From Rhinopithecus roxellana (lineage: Eukaryota > Chordata > Mammalia > Primates > Cercopithecidae), in the NCBI RefSeq assembly GCF_007565055.1, contig NC_044555.1, forward strand, positions 36,836,611-36,900,610: a stretch of DNA of 64,000 nucleotides, given 5' to 3'. The position numbers and the translations under genes are program-made. The notes beneath the pieces are model-generated. The model had not been told where the DNA came from. It searched no databases and saw only the letters and a list, made by a program, of their open reading frames with translations. Of this stretch, positions 21,310-32,788 are shown one piece after another (position 1 is the stretch's first letter; every line of letters begins with the position of its first letter).

Positions 21310-22450
21310 GTTCTTTTTGGCTTAACTTTGGGTAATGCTTTTTCCAATGCCCCATTTCTCCACATTATGCACACTGATTCTTTTCTATTTTTCCTTTCCT
21401 CTTTTCAGGTCCCTTCCCTCTTGGGTTTTTTCTTGCTGTGGCCATGAGTATTGCTGCCTACCACAGGGCTTTAGTTTTCTTCACCTCCTTAGTCTGGTAA
21501 ACTTTAAATGCAATGTCTCAGTTGAGAGACATTTATCCTAATGGTCCCCTCTACTTTCTGCAACTTCTTCCCAATGTTAGGGAAACTTTGCCTTATAAAA
21601 GTCAGGTTCACCATCCTGACATTTTCAAGGTCCTGTGGGTCCGTATCTGTATACTTCCCAGAGGTCTGTCAAATACATTCCATAAACTCGGATGGATCTT
21701 CATTAGGCCTTTGCTGGAGCCCCTACACTTTGTTTAAGCTTTTAGACTTGGGTACCGCTGACTTAATGCCCTCCGAGCTGCAACTCCTGTAATGCTCCAG
21801 GTGGGTCATTTAACCCACATTAGCCTCATTTGGATCCCAATTAGGGTCAGTATAGAGTACTGCTCCATCAGGGTCTGGAGTGTTGTCTGGGTTTTCATTA
21901 TGAAGGTGTTCTGCATTGCTTCTCTGCCTTTTGGCTAAGATCAAGTGAAGGTGTTCTGCCTCCTCCTTTCCCTTATCCAATACTAGCCAGCTCTTGTCTG
22001 CAGTGAGCATAATGTTTATGAGGGCTTGTATATCTGCCCATGTAGGGTGATGAATAGCAAACATTGTGCTAAACAGCTCATTCATTTTCTGAATGTCTTC
22101 CCTACAGGGCAAATTAGAATTCTCCCAGTTTAACAGGTCAGATGTAATAAAAGGACTGTAGGCTCAGTAATATCCTGCATAGCCCCTGCTGTTTAACTCC
22201 TACAGGGTATTGTGAAAGTGGAAATTGCCCTGCTCCTGGTTCCATAGTTCTCCGGCCAAAAGTAGTGCCTTGTCTGATCCAAGAGGGAAAGACCAGCTTT
22301 GCTGCTTCCCCATCCTCTGGGGGTACCAATTCCCTGTACTCTGAGGGTGGTGATTCTCCCCTTTCCTGGCTGGGTGGTTGGGTATTAGCTCTCACTGGAT
22401 TAGGTGGGCCGCTAGCTCCCACCAAGTTAAGTACATTTATCAATTATTGG
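21310..22450 (-). pseudogene. ERV-B gag remnant (capsid and nucleocapsid)
   Basis: Capsid is seen at 21810-22112 in sense (REDIQKMNELF, HPTWADIQALIN, DPNWDPNEANVG), with proline-rich and capsid N-terminal sequence at 22138-22443. A zinc knuckle follows at about 21323-21379 (C..CGEMGHW), with a stop inside it and the last Cys replaced by Tyr. Capsid and nucleocapsid build the viral core. This copy carries an in-frame insertion of U2 snRNA sequence (21901-21959) and several frame breaks. Confidence 0.8.
21901..21959 (+). pseudogene. U2 snRNA 5' fragment with perfect 14-bp target-site duplication
   Basis: 21915-21945 matches the first ~31 nt of U2 snRNA (GCCTTTTGGCTAAGATCAAG is exact; two substitutions lie further 5'). 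It is flanked by identical copies of TGAAGGTGTTCTGC at 21901-21914 and 21946-21959. The U2 match can be extended two bases (TG) into the right repeat. There is no poly(A). The net insertion is 45 bp, so the ERV-B capsid frame stays open: on the minus strand the residues AEHLH appear twice, on either side of LILAKRQRSN. The U2 piece starts at the RNA 5' end and stops inside stem-loop I. Confidence 0.9.
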
Positions 22451-23100
22451 CTTCCTAAGTCCCTATCTTCTCTCTTAGAGTCAGATAAAGCCTTGATTGA
22501 GCACTGCACCATTAGCTTATCTCCCTTCTCTTTGACATCCTTATTATGTAATAACACACATGTCTCAAGATAGGGTATTTATTCCCATCTTCCCAAACAC
22601 TTACAGAACGACTCTAACTCATAAATAATGGAATAGTTTCGAGTCCCAAAAATCGGCTATCTCCCGTCAGATTCTAAAATGTACATTTGCCAAATCCTAT
22701 TACAATAGTAAACTAATTTCCTTTTAGCCATGGAAGGATACCCAAATAGTTTTCAATCCATCAGGATTCTTCCCAGAGGGCTCCCAGCAGGAATGGACTC
22801 AACAGCTCCGATTTTCAAGCTTATGTGGTATCAAAAGGGACAAGACAGATACACAAACGAGTGGAGACAGATTTTGGACAAACACAAAGCGACAGGCACT
22901 CAGGCAGGAAAGACCCAAAACCAACTCAAAACCTGACTTTAACCAAAGGCAAAGCGGGTGTATAAGCGAGTCTTATTGTTGCCCTGGTGGTACCAGGCAA
23001 ATGACTTTAAAAATCCAGATAGAAAAAGAATAGGCTTTCTGCATATCATACAATTTTATCTACCCCTTGAGCATGTCTGATCCTTATCTCTGTTCTTCCC
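22450..23100 (-). other. ERV-B leader and gag N-terminal region
   Basis: This lies between the recognisable capsid and the 5' LTR, so it should hold the leader, primer site and matrix. I cannot identify a clear primer site or matrix frame. Confidence 0.5.
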
Positions 23101-23814
23101 CAGTAGTGAGGGGGAACATGCGGTTTCATGCAAGGGACAGCCCTCCGGAGATTCCTCTTGCTTACTCTTGCTGATTACTCTTGCTTCCCAATAATGAGAT
23201 GCAGATGAACTGGGAAATAAGAGGGTTTATTTCTGTAACCAGGTACAGGGAGAAAACCAGGGAAACATTGCCAGACCAACTAAAAATTACAAAGTTTTAC
23301 AGAGCTTATATACCTTCTAAGCTATGTGTCTACGTGTAACTGCGCATTCATCTAAAGATGTAAGTGATTAGCTTCTTCTAATCTTTAACAAAGGTCTAAG
23401 TCCTGAAGACCTTCCTCTGGAGTTTCAGTAAATTTACTTAATCCAGATGGGTCCAGGTGCTGGGGATAATTACCCTTATTTTGTCTCCTACTAAGTCATG
23501 GAAGTTTGGGGAGTTTCTTTAAACCCCCCTAATAAAACATGTTTGTAGAGGTCTAGGGAGTCTTTTCAGACCCTCCAATAAATTTGCTCATTGCTAAATG
23601 GGTCTTGTTAAGAATTCCTTCATTATCTTGTCAAGCTTTAAGGCCCAGGAAAGGCCTAAGCAAGACTCTTGGTGGACTTCTGTTACATTCAAGCCTTTGT
23701 ATAAGGGCACTGGCTCTATCAGCTTTCAATAATTAACCTAACTACTCAGGCAGTGCTAAACAGTTGTCATGGACATCTGCCTGTACAGGTGTTAGTTAGA
23801 TCTAGCCTGCCACA
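23100..23814 (-). mobile_element. ERV-B 5' LTR
   Basis: The sense 5' end is TGTGGCAGGC at 23814. A polyadenylation signal AATAAA (sense) lies near 23226-23231, and another AATAAA-rich block near 23540-23585. The U5 end is not resolved, so the left boundary is approximate. Short repeats of TTACTCTTGCT occur at 23160-23190. Confidence 0.7.
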
Positions 23815-24197
23815 GTTAGCCTTTGTGTCCGCATCCAAGTCTCATCTTAAATTGTAATCCCCATTATCTCCATAATCTCCACAAGTCAAGGGAGAGGCCA
23901 GGTGGAGGTGACTGAATCATGGAGATACTTTCCCCCATGCTGTTTTCATGATAGTGAGTGAATTTTCACGAGATCTGATGTATTTATAAGGGACTCTTCC
24001 CCCCTTCCCTCGGCAGTTTTCCTTCCTGCTGCCTTCTGAAGAAGGTGTCTTTCTTCCTCTTCACCTTCTGCCATGATTGTAAGTTTCCCAAGGCCTCCCC
24101 AGACGTGGTGAACAGTGAGTCAATTAAACTTCTTCCCTTTATAAATTATGCAATCTTGGGCAGTTCTTTATTGCCATATGAAAATGGACTAGTACAG
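23815..24197 (+). mobile_element. MST/THE1-type MaLR LTR, missing its first bases
   Basis: Plus-strand LTR with CATGATAGTGAGTGAATTTT, TTCACCTTCTGCCATGATTG and the end GGACTAGTACAG. The first ~7 bp (TGATATG) are absent and ERV-B starts exactly there. This suggests that ERV-B inserted into this LTR and the other flank was lost. Confidence 0.85.
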
Positions 24198-24199
24198 TC

Positions 24200-24960
24200 T
24201 GCCTACTCAAAAAAAGTTTAGAGTAATTTTTGTTTAGTTCAAAAACTGTGTTGAGGTCGTAATTGAGATTGCATTAAGTTGGTAGAGTAATTTGAAGAGC
24301 ATGCTATATATTTTCATTAATGCAATATTTTTAAAAACTTCACTTAGGAGAGCATACAAATTTCTTCATATAGTTCACGTAGTTTCTCTATATATGTATG
24401 TATCTCATTAAGTTTATTTCCAGGAATGTCATATACTAGTTAACCTATTATTATAATGATTTTAATTCATGCTTTTCTCATGAATGGTGTTATGAAGATA
24501 AGGTATCAATTTGTAAAATTTTATTTAGTTTTGTGCATTACAACTTTTATGAAAATATTTGAGGTTTCAGAAATATACAACTAAACAGAATAATATTAAT
24601 GATACCTAATAAACTTATGTACATGGTATTAATGATATTAGTATTTATAATAGAAAGTAATAATAAAATATTAATAATGTTAGTAATAAAAACATCCATA
24701 TTCTACTCCTATAGCTCTGGGAGTAAGACATTATCAATAACTTTGGAATTCCTACTGTGTCCATTCTGAATTGCATCTAGTTCCTATCCCTGGGGAAATC
24801 ATTATCCTTGGGGTCAGTTCTTTTATACATATTTAGCAAATATATGTATATCACTGAACAATATATCATTTTTTGAACTTTTTGTAAGTGAGCTCAAACT
24901 GTATGTATTCTGTGGCTTGCTCTTTTTGCTCAACATTTTATTTCTGACGTTAAAACATTG
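24200..24960 (-). mobile_element. Degraded L1M fragments
   Basis: The left half resembles antisense L1 ORF2 (GAGATTGCATTAAGTTGGTAGA block, TTATTTCCAGGAATGTCAT) and the right half an L1M 3'UTR. Divergence is high. The assignment is by eye. Confidence 0.5.
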
Positions 24961-25189
24961 TAATAGAAAAAGTGGCAACCTTTCAAAGAGTCTTTCAAGC
25001 CTCTTTCCCAAAAAACTGGTTGATATAAAAACAAGATGATTTACTGTAAGTTCACCTGCAAGAATAAAGATATATAAATAATGAGGAAAAAATCTCAAAA
25101 ATCAAACGTAATGGGTGACGTTGCTCTTCAACAAGATAAAATGTACTATAGCATTACAATAACTAAATGATATAGTCCTAGTACTGGAA

Positions 25190-25745
25190 CGATTTACTAG
25201 AAAAGGGAAACCAGGCAAATAACTGAAAGCTTTAAGAATTTACACATGATAAAGAAGACATTTTAAGCTAATGAGAGGGTAAGAATTATTTTATAAGTAC
25301 GCATTGAGATTGTATAATTTTGGAAAAATAAATGGAACCCTACTTCGCACCACTTACAGAAACAAATTCCAGATACATTAACTAATTAGTTGCAATAAAT
25401 TAAACCATAAAGATATCTGGAAATAAGAAAGAATATTTATCTGATGGCAGGTTAAACTGAAAAAACGAAAGAAAAAACCTAAAGGAAAATACTAATATAT
25501 TTAACATAATGAAAGTTAAAACTTCTATAATTTTTTTAAGTTTGAATAGAATTAAAAGTGAAATGAAAAAAGTGGTAAAATAATTGACAGACAAGTTTTT
25601 AAATGACAGAACAATAGTGAATAGCTTAATATATTTTAATGTATGAAGAGTTCTTATAAATTATTCATAATAAGGAAGCATGGAAATATGGAAAATTGAA
25701 TACATAAAAAGGTTTAACAATAATAACTAATAATAAAATTGAACA
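25190..25745 (+). mobile_element. Degraded L1M ORF2 fragment, plus strand
   Basis: ACAAATTCCAGATACATTAA and the following block match the L1 ORF2 C-terminal coding region in sense. No open frame survives. Confidence 0.55.
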
Positions 25746-25903
25746 ATTATAACAATATGCTCTAATGAAAGTTGAATGTGGTCCCTCTCTCTCTCTCAAA
25801 ATATCTTATTGTACTGTGTTCTTCACTTTTCTTCATGTCTTGGACAGGTAGGAGTGGGATTGTGTGAGATTTCATCACACTACTCAGAAACACACACAAT
25901 TTA

Positions 25904-25962
25904 AAATTTTGCCATTAAAGGTAATGGCAAAAATTGCAATTACTTTTGCACCCATCTAATAC
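25904..25962. mobile_element. MADE1 (mariner MITE) fragment
   Basis: GCCATTAAAGGTAATGGCAA followed by TTGCAATTACTTTTGCACC is the centre and right arm of the 80-bp MADE1 palindrome. The left ~20 bp arm is missing. Confidence 0.8.
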
Positions 25963-27336
25963 ATTGTTTTTCTTTTTTTCAGGACTTTTCCTTTTAAAAT
26001 TTTCTGACCACAGTTGACAGCATGTATCTGAAATTGCAGAAAGCAGAATCTCAAAAGAAGTGACTTCTGAATTCATCAAATGATGGAAAAAATATACACA
26101 AAATATTAACATCGACTATCTCTGGGTTGTGGTAACACAGGTGACTTTTCCTCATTGTGTTTTTCTGTATTAAAAAACACAACATAGTCAGAAAATAGTA
26201 TTCAAAATATATTAAAACCTGTCTTGTTTCTTTTTCTTTGTCTTAGAATGAATCAGAGTTTTCGAACTGTGTACAAACCTTCATATTTTACCACACATCA
26301 TATTTTATTGCAATTGTTTCTTTTCTTGACTTGTCCCGCCCCACTGGATTTTGGATTTGTATGGATTAGTAGAGCATACAAATACTGTTGTATGAATATT
26401 AAGATCAATTTTAATATTGAGCTCTATTTTTATTATTAGATTATAACGAATCTCCAAATAACATTTTTTTCCTCTTTTAACAGATAATGCAGGGCTGGTA
26501 TAGGAAACTGTGCCTGGTTTTACTGATGAGTTTAATTTTCTATAATTGTTTCACAGCATTTTAACCTAACATTAAAGCTACCAATAAATATTTTCTCTCT
26601 AAAATCTTATATTTTTAGGTAAAAACTGGCTGACTTAACATTTGCTGGAAGAGTTGTCAGATCATCCCAGTAAATTTCAATATCTTATTTTTCTACAGGC
26701 CATTGTTTTTTTCTCTTTATGTTCATGTATATAATGGAAAGCGAATTTGTACTTTTTTGTATTAAAGATGCATTCCAGTTTAGTACAGTTTTTATGTCTA
26801 GATGTTTCTGTCCAGATGATTTCCTTCAAAAGGGTTTCTTTCAGAGTAGTTTGGTAAACTGCTCTAAAAAAATATGTGTGCATGCATGTGCGTGTGTGTG
26901 CGTGTGTGCGTGTGTGCGTGTGTGTGTGTACGTAGGTAGGAAGAGAAGAAATAGGGGAAAATCCTCTAGGTAATTATTTAAACCATGTGATACACAATTA
27001 AATCAACAATGGAGTGAGGTTCTTATTCAAATTCTAACTAATCATTATTAAATGACAATTTCATTATCTTTTTGATACTGGGTCTGATATTTCTTCATTG
27101 TGAAATATGTGTGTAAATCAAAATGGCCACATCTTATTTTTATACCTTGAAGGTATCCTTTAACATTTTGTTCCTAGGGGAGATATCATTATTTTAAGAT
27201 ATATTGCTAATTACAAGACATGTATCTTTATAACATGCATTAAAAAGCTGGTGTTTTCTGGCAAGAAATGTGGTATAAAAACCAGCACATTTTATTGCAG
27301 CAACTAATTACCTTTTCTTTTTTGTACTTCAAAGTG
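25963..27336. other. Unassigned AT-rich sequence
   Basis: No gene or confident repeat was found, apart from the TG microsatellite at 26872-26932. Confidence 0.6.
26872..26932. repeat. (TG)n/(CG) microsatellite
   Basis: An imperfect TG run with GCGTG interruptions; it alternates purine and pyrimidine. Confidence 0.9.
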
Positions 27337-27346
27337 TAAACTATTT

Positions 27347-27659
27347 TATTTATTTATTTATTTATTTATTTAATTTATTTTGAGACAAGTCTTGCTCCGT
27401 CGCCAGACTGGAGTGCAGTGGTGCCGTCTCGGCTCACTGCAACCTCTGTCTCCTGGGTTCAAGCGATTGTCGTGCCTCAGCCCCTCGAGTAGCTGGGATT
27501 ACAGGCACGCGCCACCATACCAAGCTAATTTTGGTATTTTTAGTAGAGATGGGGTTTCACCACGTCGGCCAGGATGGTCTCGATTTCCTGACCTTGTGAT
27601 CCGACCGGCTCAGTCTCCCAAAGTGCTGGGATTACAGGTGTGAGCCACTGCGCCTGGCC
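27347..27659 (-). mobile_element. Alu, antisense, with TTTA-rich tail
   Basis: A full Alu preceded by a (TTTA)n tail. The target-site duplication TAAACTATTT lies at 27337-27346 and 27660-27669. Confidence 0.95.
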
Positions 27660-27996
27660 TAAACTATTTAGTTTTAATCTGTAATAAGAGTGAATGTTTC
27701 ATTTTTATTTTGTTATGAATGTAGGTCATAAAAGATAAGACTTAAAATAGCAACATTATTAAAAGCAGCAATAGCCTGCAAAATACATGTATTTGGTGTT
27801 GATTCTTAAAATTATTTTGTTTTTCTCAATGTACTTTATTAATTTTGATTTTGGTACTTTACTTTTAACCTGGGCTTTTATAGTCTATGTTTGGAATCCT
27901 ATAAATAAGTTTGACAGTATTGTACCTATATAATCTGTACTTGATAAAAAGTTACTTGCTAATTGGAACTAAAAACAAGCAAAACAAAATAAAATA

Positions 27997-28222
27997 CAGT
28001 CTGAGCATCACGTATCTCAAATTCCTGGGACCAGAAGTGTTTTGGATTTTGGATGTTTCTGGATTTTGGAACATTTACATTTTAATTACCAGATAAATAT
28101 CCCAAATCTGGTCATCTGAAATCTGAAATGCTCCAAAGAGCATTTCCTTTGAGTGTCATCTTGACACTCAGAAAATTCTGCATTTTGGGTTTCAGATTTT
28201 CAGGTTTCCTATGCTCAACCTG
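27997..28222. mobile_element. Tigger2/MER8-type MITE
   Basis: A 226-bp element with imperfect inverted ends (CAGTCTGAGCAT at left, ATGCTCAACCTG at right) flanked by TA on both sides. The interior carries GGGACCAGAAGTGTTTTGGA and the GAAATGCTCCAAAGAGCATT palindromic block typical of this family. No transposase. Confidence 0.85.
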
Positions 28223-28483
28223 TATAACAAGTGAATATTTAAAAATGCTTTCTTCAACAACCCCACCTCCTGTTGATTAGCATCTAGGTTAGAAAATACA
28301 CACCGAGACCTCCACATCTGACTCAGTCAGTACTTCTCTTATCTTTGGTAACTGCCAAGATCTGGCCCTACAATTCCCATTTCTTTTCTGGTGAGATTTT
28401 CCAACATTACACTTTAGCAATAGGGTTACAATCTGAACACTGCCATTTTCTAAATTTCCTTCAACTTAAAAAAATCCTTTTGT

Positions 28484-28793
28484 AAGGCTGGGCTCAGTGG
28501 CTCACGTTTGTAATCCCAGCACTTTGGGAGGCCAAGGCGGACAGATCACGTGGTCAGGGGTTCAAGACCAGCCTAGCTAACACAGTGAAACCCTGTCTCT
28601 ACTGAAAATACAAAAATTAGCAGGATGTGGTGGCGGGCGGCTGTAATCCCAGCTACTCAGGAGGCAGAGGCAGGAGAATCACTTGAACCTGGGAGGCGGA
28701 GGTTGTAGTGAGCTGAGATCGCACCACTACACTGCAGTCTGGGTAACAGAGCTAGACTCTATCTCCAAAAAAAAAAAAAAAAAAAAAAAAATT
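28484..28793 (+). mobile_element. Alu, plus strand
   Basis: Complete dimeric Alu ending in ~25 A. Confidence 0.95.
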
Positions 28794-28799
28794 TGTATC

Positions 28800-28960
28800 A
28801 ATGATATCAAAGAATAACTTATGTATAGTAAACTGCATCCATTAAAAATGTACAATTTAATAACTTTTGAAAATTGTATAAAGTTATGAAACTACCACCA
28901 AAATCAAGATAGAGAGCATTTCTAACATCCCCTCCCCACATTCCTGCTAACTCTCTTTAA
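28800..28960 (-). mobile_element. L1M 3'UTR fragment
   Basis: AATGTACAATTTAATAACTT and AACTACCACCAAAATCAAGA match the antisense 3'UTR of old L1. Confidence 0.6.
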
Positions 28961-29974
28961 TCTATCCCTCCTTCATCTCACATTTGTTTCGGTTTTTCAA
29001 ACTCTAAATTCCAACTCTTGGGCCACAACATACTGTCTTTGCAGTCCTTTACTTGCAGCATACCATCTCACAATTCTCCTGATTGTTAGCTTCCTCCTTG
29101 CTCTACTTCTTTCACTGACTAGTGAAAATGGTCAAACACTTCAACTCTATTGCTTCCAGCTGTCTTAATCTTCTGCTGAACTTGCCCTCCCAATCACCAG
29201 CTCTGCAACATTCATTTTTTTTTCTCTACTTCTGCTTCAGGGAAGTAGAGTTCTATTGGAGAAAAAGCACATATCCTTTTAGATTGGATCTATTACAAAT
29301 TCATGATCTCCAACCTCAGCTGTCAGCACAGCTCAACAATTTTTTACTGATCCCTAATTGTATCCCTTTCTCGTACCCCACAGTAGCTGTTCTAAACTTT
29401 AAAATCTCATTAAAATCTCTCTCCTTACAGGCTTTCCTCTCAGCAGTGTTTAACCTCCTGCCTCACTGATATTCTTCAAATGTCCCTTCCCTCAGCCTTC
29501 AGGTACATCTGTTTTTTTTCTTATTTTTGCCTTAATTATGCCTCCGAGGAAAATGTGTCCCTGCTCCATCCCAAAGATAACCTCTCCATGGTGCTCTTGA
29601 GCTCATGCCCTCCCATTCCCATTAAGACTTTATTTCATCAACTGTCGTCTTCTCCCCTATATTTGATCTTGATCTCTGTCTTTTTTTCTTCCTCTTTCTT
29701 TCTCTCTATTCCTTTCTTTCCAAATCAACCTGTGTATGCCCTCATTTGCAATGACAGTAACAATCACGATTTATATAAACCTTCTTTAATCCTAACCTCT
29801 AATTAGCTGTTAGTCATCTTTTGCAGTCCATTTATTGAAAAAGAGCTCTACACCCAGGACTCTACTTCCTTACGCCCCTCCACTCCTCATCTTATTATGT
29901 TATAGTTTCTGCTCATATCACTCCATCAAAAATGCCCTTGAAGTAAGGCATATCTTTAACAATTTTGTATACTT
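28961..29974. other. Unassigned T/C-rich segment with two chance-length open frames
   Basis: Plus-strand open stretches of 115 codons (29122-29469) and 108 codons (29480-29806) lie in different frames. They are rich in Leu, Ser and Phe, as expected from T/C-rich DNA. I recognise no domain. It may be a decayed retroelement. Confidence 0.4.
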
Positions 29975-30960
29975 TTAGGCGCTGTTGAGATACTGGGGTT
30001 AGAGCTATGAATGAGACAAAGTCCTTATTCTCATTGAGTTTACATTCTGGAGGAAGGAGACCAACAATAAAGAAGTAAAAAAATAAACGCATGACAATTT
30101 GTGTGACACAGCCAAGTCCTATAAGGAAAATAACATATGACGTGACAGAGAATGAGAAAGGGCTAGTAAGATGGAGTGATCAGAGAAGGTTTCTTTGAGA
30201 AGGTGGAATTTGAGTTGAACCCTGACTGATGAAAAGGAGCTAGCCATCTGAAATCTTGGAAAAATGTGTTCTGAAAGGAGAAACAGCTTGGGGAATAGAC
30301 CGTGTGATCATGGTATAAAAAGCCAGGGTGTAATCCCAACATTTTGGGAAGCCAAGGCAGGAGGATCGCTTGAGCCTGGAAGTTTGAGACCAGCGTAGGC
30401 AAATAGCGTAACCTGTCTCTACAGAAAATATAAATAAATATTTTAAAAAATTAGCTGGGCATAGTGGCACATGCCTGTGGTTCCAGCTCCTCAGGAGGCT
30501 GAGGTGGGAAGATCGCTTGAGTTAGGAGATTGAGGCTGAAGTGAGCTGTGATTTTGCCACTGCACTCCAGCCTGAATCTGTATGACAGAATGAAAGTGAC
30601 GGAAAAAAAAAGAAAAAAAAAAAAGAAAAAGAAAAAAGAAAAGAAAAAAGCCAGAGTAAGAAAGACAGGAAGTGATGGTTAAAATGTAGGGAGAGGTTAG
30701 ATCAAGTAGGACTTGTGGGTCTGGTAAATGCTTTGTAATTTTCTAAATATGATGAGAAGCTTTGGAAGATTGAGAACAACACAAATTTATGATCCAACTT
30801 ACCTTTTTGAAAGAGATTATTCTGGCTGCTGATGGATATTTGGCCATAGGAGAGTAAGGAGGAAAGCAAGGATACCAGTTTGCAGACTGTTGCAATAGTA
30901 TGGATGAGGAGTGGTGGTAAACCAAGTACCTTCTTGCTTCTGTGCCTTCACTCATGCAGT
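29975..30960 (-). mobile_element. L2 fragment, minus strand, interrupted by AluJ
   Basis: The segments TTTACATTCTGGAGGAAGGA, GAGAAGGTGGAATTTGAGTT and ATTATTCTGGCTGCTGATGG are the antisense of the CR1-like L2 3' coding region. An Alu at 30327-30650 splits it. Confidence 0.7.
30327..30650 (+). mobile_element. Alu (AluJ-like), slightly 5'-truncated
   Basis: It begins at GTGTAATCCC (about 20 nt short at the 5' end) and ends in an A/G-rich tail. The duplication AAAAAGCCAG lies at 30317-30326 and about 30645-30654. Confidence 0.9.
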
Positions 30961-31124
30961 TCTTTCTTTCTGGTGAACTGTGATTCATAATTTAAAACTC
31001 AACACAACCATTACATCTTTGGAAAGCCTTCTTCAATTCCCAACCACTGTGTACCAGACAGAATTAATTCCTCCTTTTTATGGGTTCATATAGTGTTTTT
31101 CATGAAATGTATCACAGCACATAC

Positions 31125-31850
31125 TTAGCAGAATGGTTAAATGTGCAAACCCTGGAGCTAGATTGTTTGAAATAAAATCTGGTCTTTAACCCTGCTGTGG
31201 GTTGAATTGTGTCTCCCCAAAATTCATATGTTGAAACTCCAACTCTCAGTACCTGATAATATGACCTTATTTGGAAACAGGGTCATTGCAGATATAATTA
31301 CTTAAAATGAGGTCATACTAAAGTTGGGTAGACCTCTAACCCAATGTGATCGATGTCCTTATAGAAAAGAGAAATTTGGACACAGGCATGCATGCAGGAA
31401 GAACACTACTTAAAGATGAAGGCAGAGATCGAGGTGATCTTTTGTAAGCCGAATACTGCCAAAGACTCCCAGCAAACCACCAGAAGCTAAAAGCAAGGCA
31501 GTGGATCCGTTTTCTTCCTCACATTCCTCAGAAGAAACCAAGCCTGGAAACTCCTTAATCTTGGACTTCTAGCCTCCAGAACTGTGAGAGACTAGATTTC
31601 TGTTGTAAGCCATCCAATTTTTAGTACTGTATTATAGCAGCTCTACAAACTAATATAAACTCATACTAGCTGCACAGCTTCAGGAAGATTGCATAACCCC
31701 TCTGTGCTTAAGTTTCTTCATCTGAAAAAAAAAGAATGGTTTGTTCCTGCAACATAAGGTTGTTATTATTATTACATGAGTTAATACACTTAAGGGTTTT
31801 TAAATAGTGTCTGGCACATAGAAAGCATTCATTGAGTATCAGCTATTATT
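31125..31850 (+). mobile_element. MIR, split by an MLT1 LTR
   Basis: The left part (31125-31192) has the MIR 5' region with AGAATGGTTAAATG and CCTGGAGCTAGATTG. The right part (31658-31850) has the MIR core TAACCCCTCTGTGC and the 3' GTGTCTGGCACATAG block. The two halves fit end to end once the MLT1 is removed. Confidence 0.8.
31193..31657 (+). mobile_element. MLT1-family LTR inside a MIR
   Basis: TGCTGTGGGTTGAATTGTG start, AAAATTCATATGTTGAAACT, and GCCTCCAGAACTGTGAGAGA near the end. The flanks AACCC and AACTC may be a decayed 5-bp duplication. Confidence 0.85.
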
Positions 31851-31955
31851 CTTCAACCAATCATGAGTGCTCTGAGGGCAGGGATTATCTTTTCTTTATC
31901 TTCATAAGCTAAGGGTTTAACAAACTGCCAGGCACAGACTGGAAGCTCAATATTT

Positions 31956-32788
31956 GTTTTTGTTTTTTGTTTTTTTTAATGAATTCAGAATTCCCAGATT
32001 TTTTTTTTTTCTAGAAATGAATCGTTTTACAATTCTGTGGTTTAGAGATCCTGAACACTTACTTCAAGCTCCTTGTCAAAAAACATTATCAGTACTAATA
32101 AGATTGTGCTGAATAATTTGGCATCTTGTCTGCAGTTTAGCTAGCACCTTGTCTCTCCAAATCTCAGTTTGTTCATTATTGGATTAGATCATTGAGCCAG
32201 ATAATCTTTAAGGTCCCTTCTAATTTCAAAATTCTGCAAGCCTTGGTCCCTGAGTATAGTTTAGAAGGGCAGTGCATTTGAAGAATAATTATATTTGATC
32301 GTTAAAGAAACAACAGAGTATCTCACAAATGAACAAGAAGGCACTCTCAGGCAATGAGAACTCTATTTGGCAGGGCTCATGGTGCACTTTTTCTAGGCCA
32401 TTAAAATGAATGAAACCTTATGTGCACATCTCGGTAATTTAATGGTTCCACTTTTCCAAACACCGTTCAAAGAACTGTAAGTCTCTCCCTCTGTAACGAG
32501 CTTCCCAAAGCTGTTCCTTTTTTCATGTCTCAAGTGAGTATTAACTACTTCAAGCCTCACACTTTCTATCTATAAACAGAACTCTCTGCTTTATATTTTG
32601 CATGCTGCTTCAATTGTGAAGATGTTTTCTAGTCAAAACAACTGCAACTGCATGCCACTTAGGTTGAAGTCAGGAAATAGTTGGATTCATTAATACTGAT
32701 CTGAACAATAAAAGGAAAATTAAAACAGTGACTTTCATACTATAGTTTACATAAAAAATGTTGGACGCTTTCTTAAAAATGTAGCTTT
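31956..32788. other. Mostly unassigned; MIR-like patch at 32150-32245
   Basis: The patch CTCAGTTTGTTCATTATTGG and ATCTTTAAGGTCCCTTCTAA resembles a MIR-type core. Nothing else is recognised. Confidence 0.5.

Larger units (their letters stand above)
15088..23814 (-). mobile_element. ERV-B: class I provirus with gag-pol-env remnants and two LTRs
   Basis: LTR-like sequence at 15088-16091 and 23440-23814 is homologous (shared CCTTTGTATAAGGGCACTGG and GTTAAGAATTCCTT). Gag, protease, RT, RNase H, integrase and env remnants lie between them in the order expected for a minus-strand provirus. All frames are broken. The integrase, RT and gag remnants resemble gamma-like class I elements. The family is not named with confidence. 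No intact gene remains. Confidence 0.85.
30960..31955 (+). mobile_element. L2 fragment, plus strand, interrupted by MIR
   Basis: 30925-31120 reads like the L2 3' end (GGAAAGCCTTCTTCAATTCC). It continues at 31850-31955 (GAGGGCAGGGATTATCTTTT, AGGCACAGACTGGAAGCTCA). A MIR and an MLT1 lie between. Confidence 0.65.

Noticed and set aside
21915..21945. Chance resemblance to U2 snRNA
   Set aside because: A 20-base exact match at the RNA 5' region plus a perfect 14-bp flanking duplication makes chance very unlikely.
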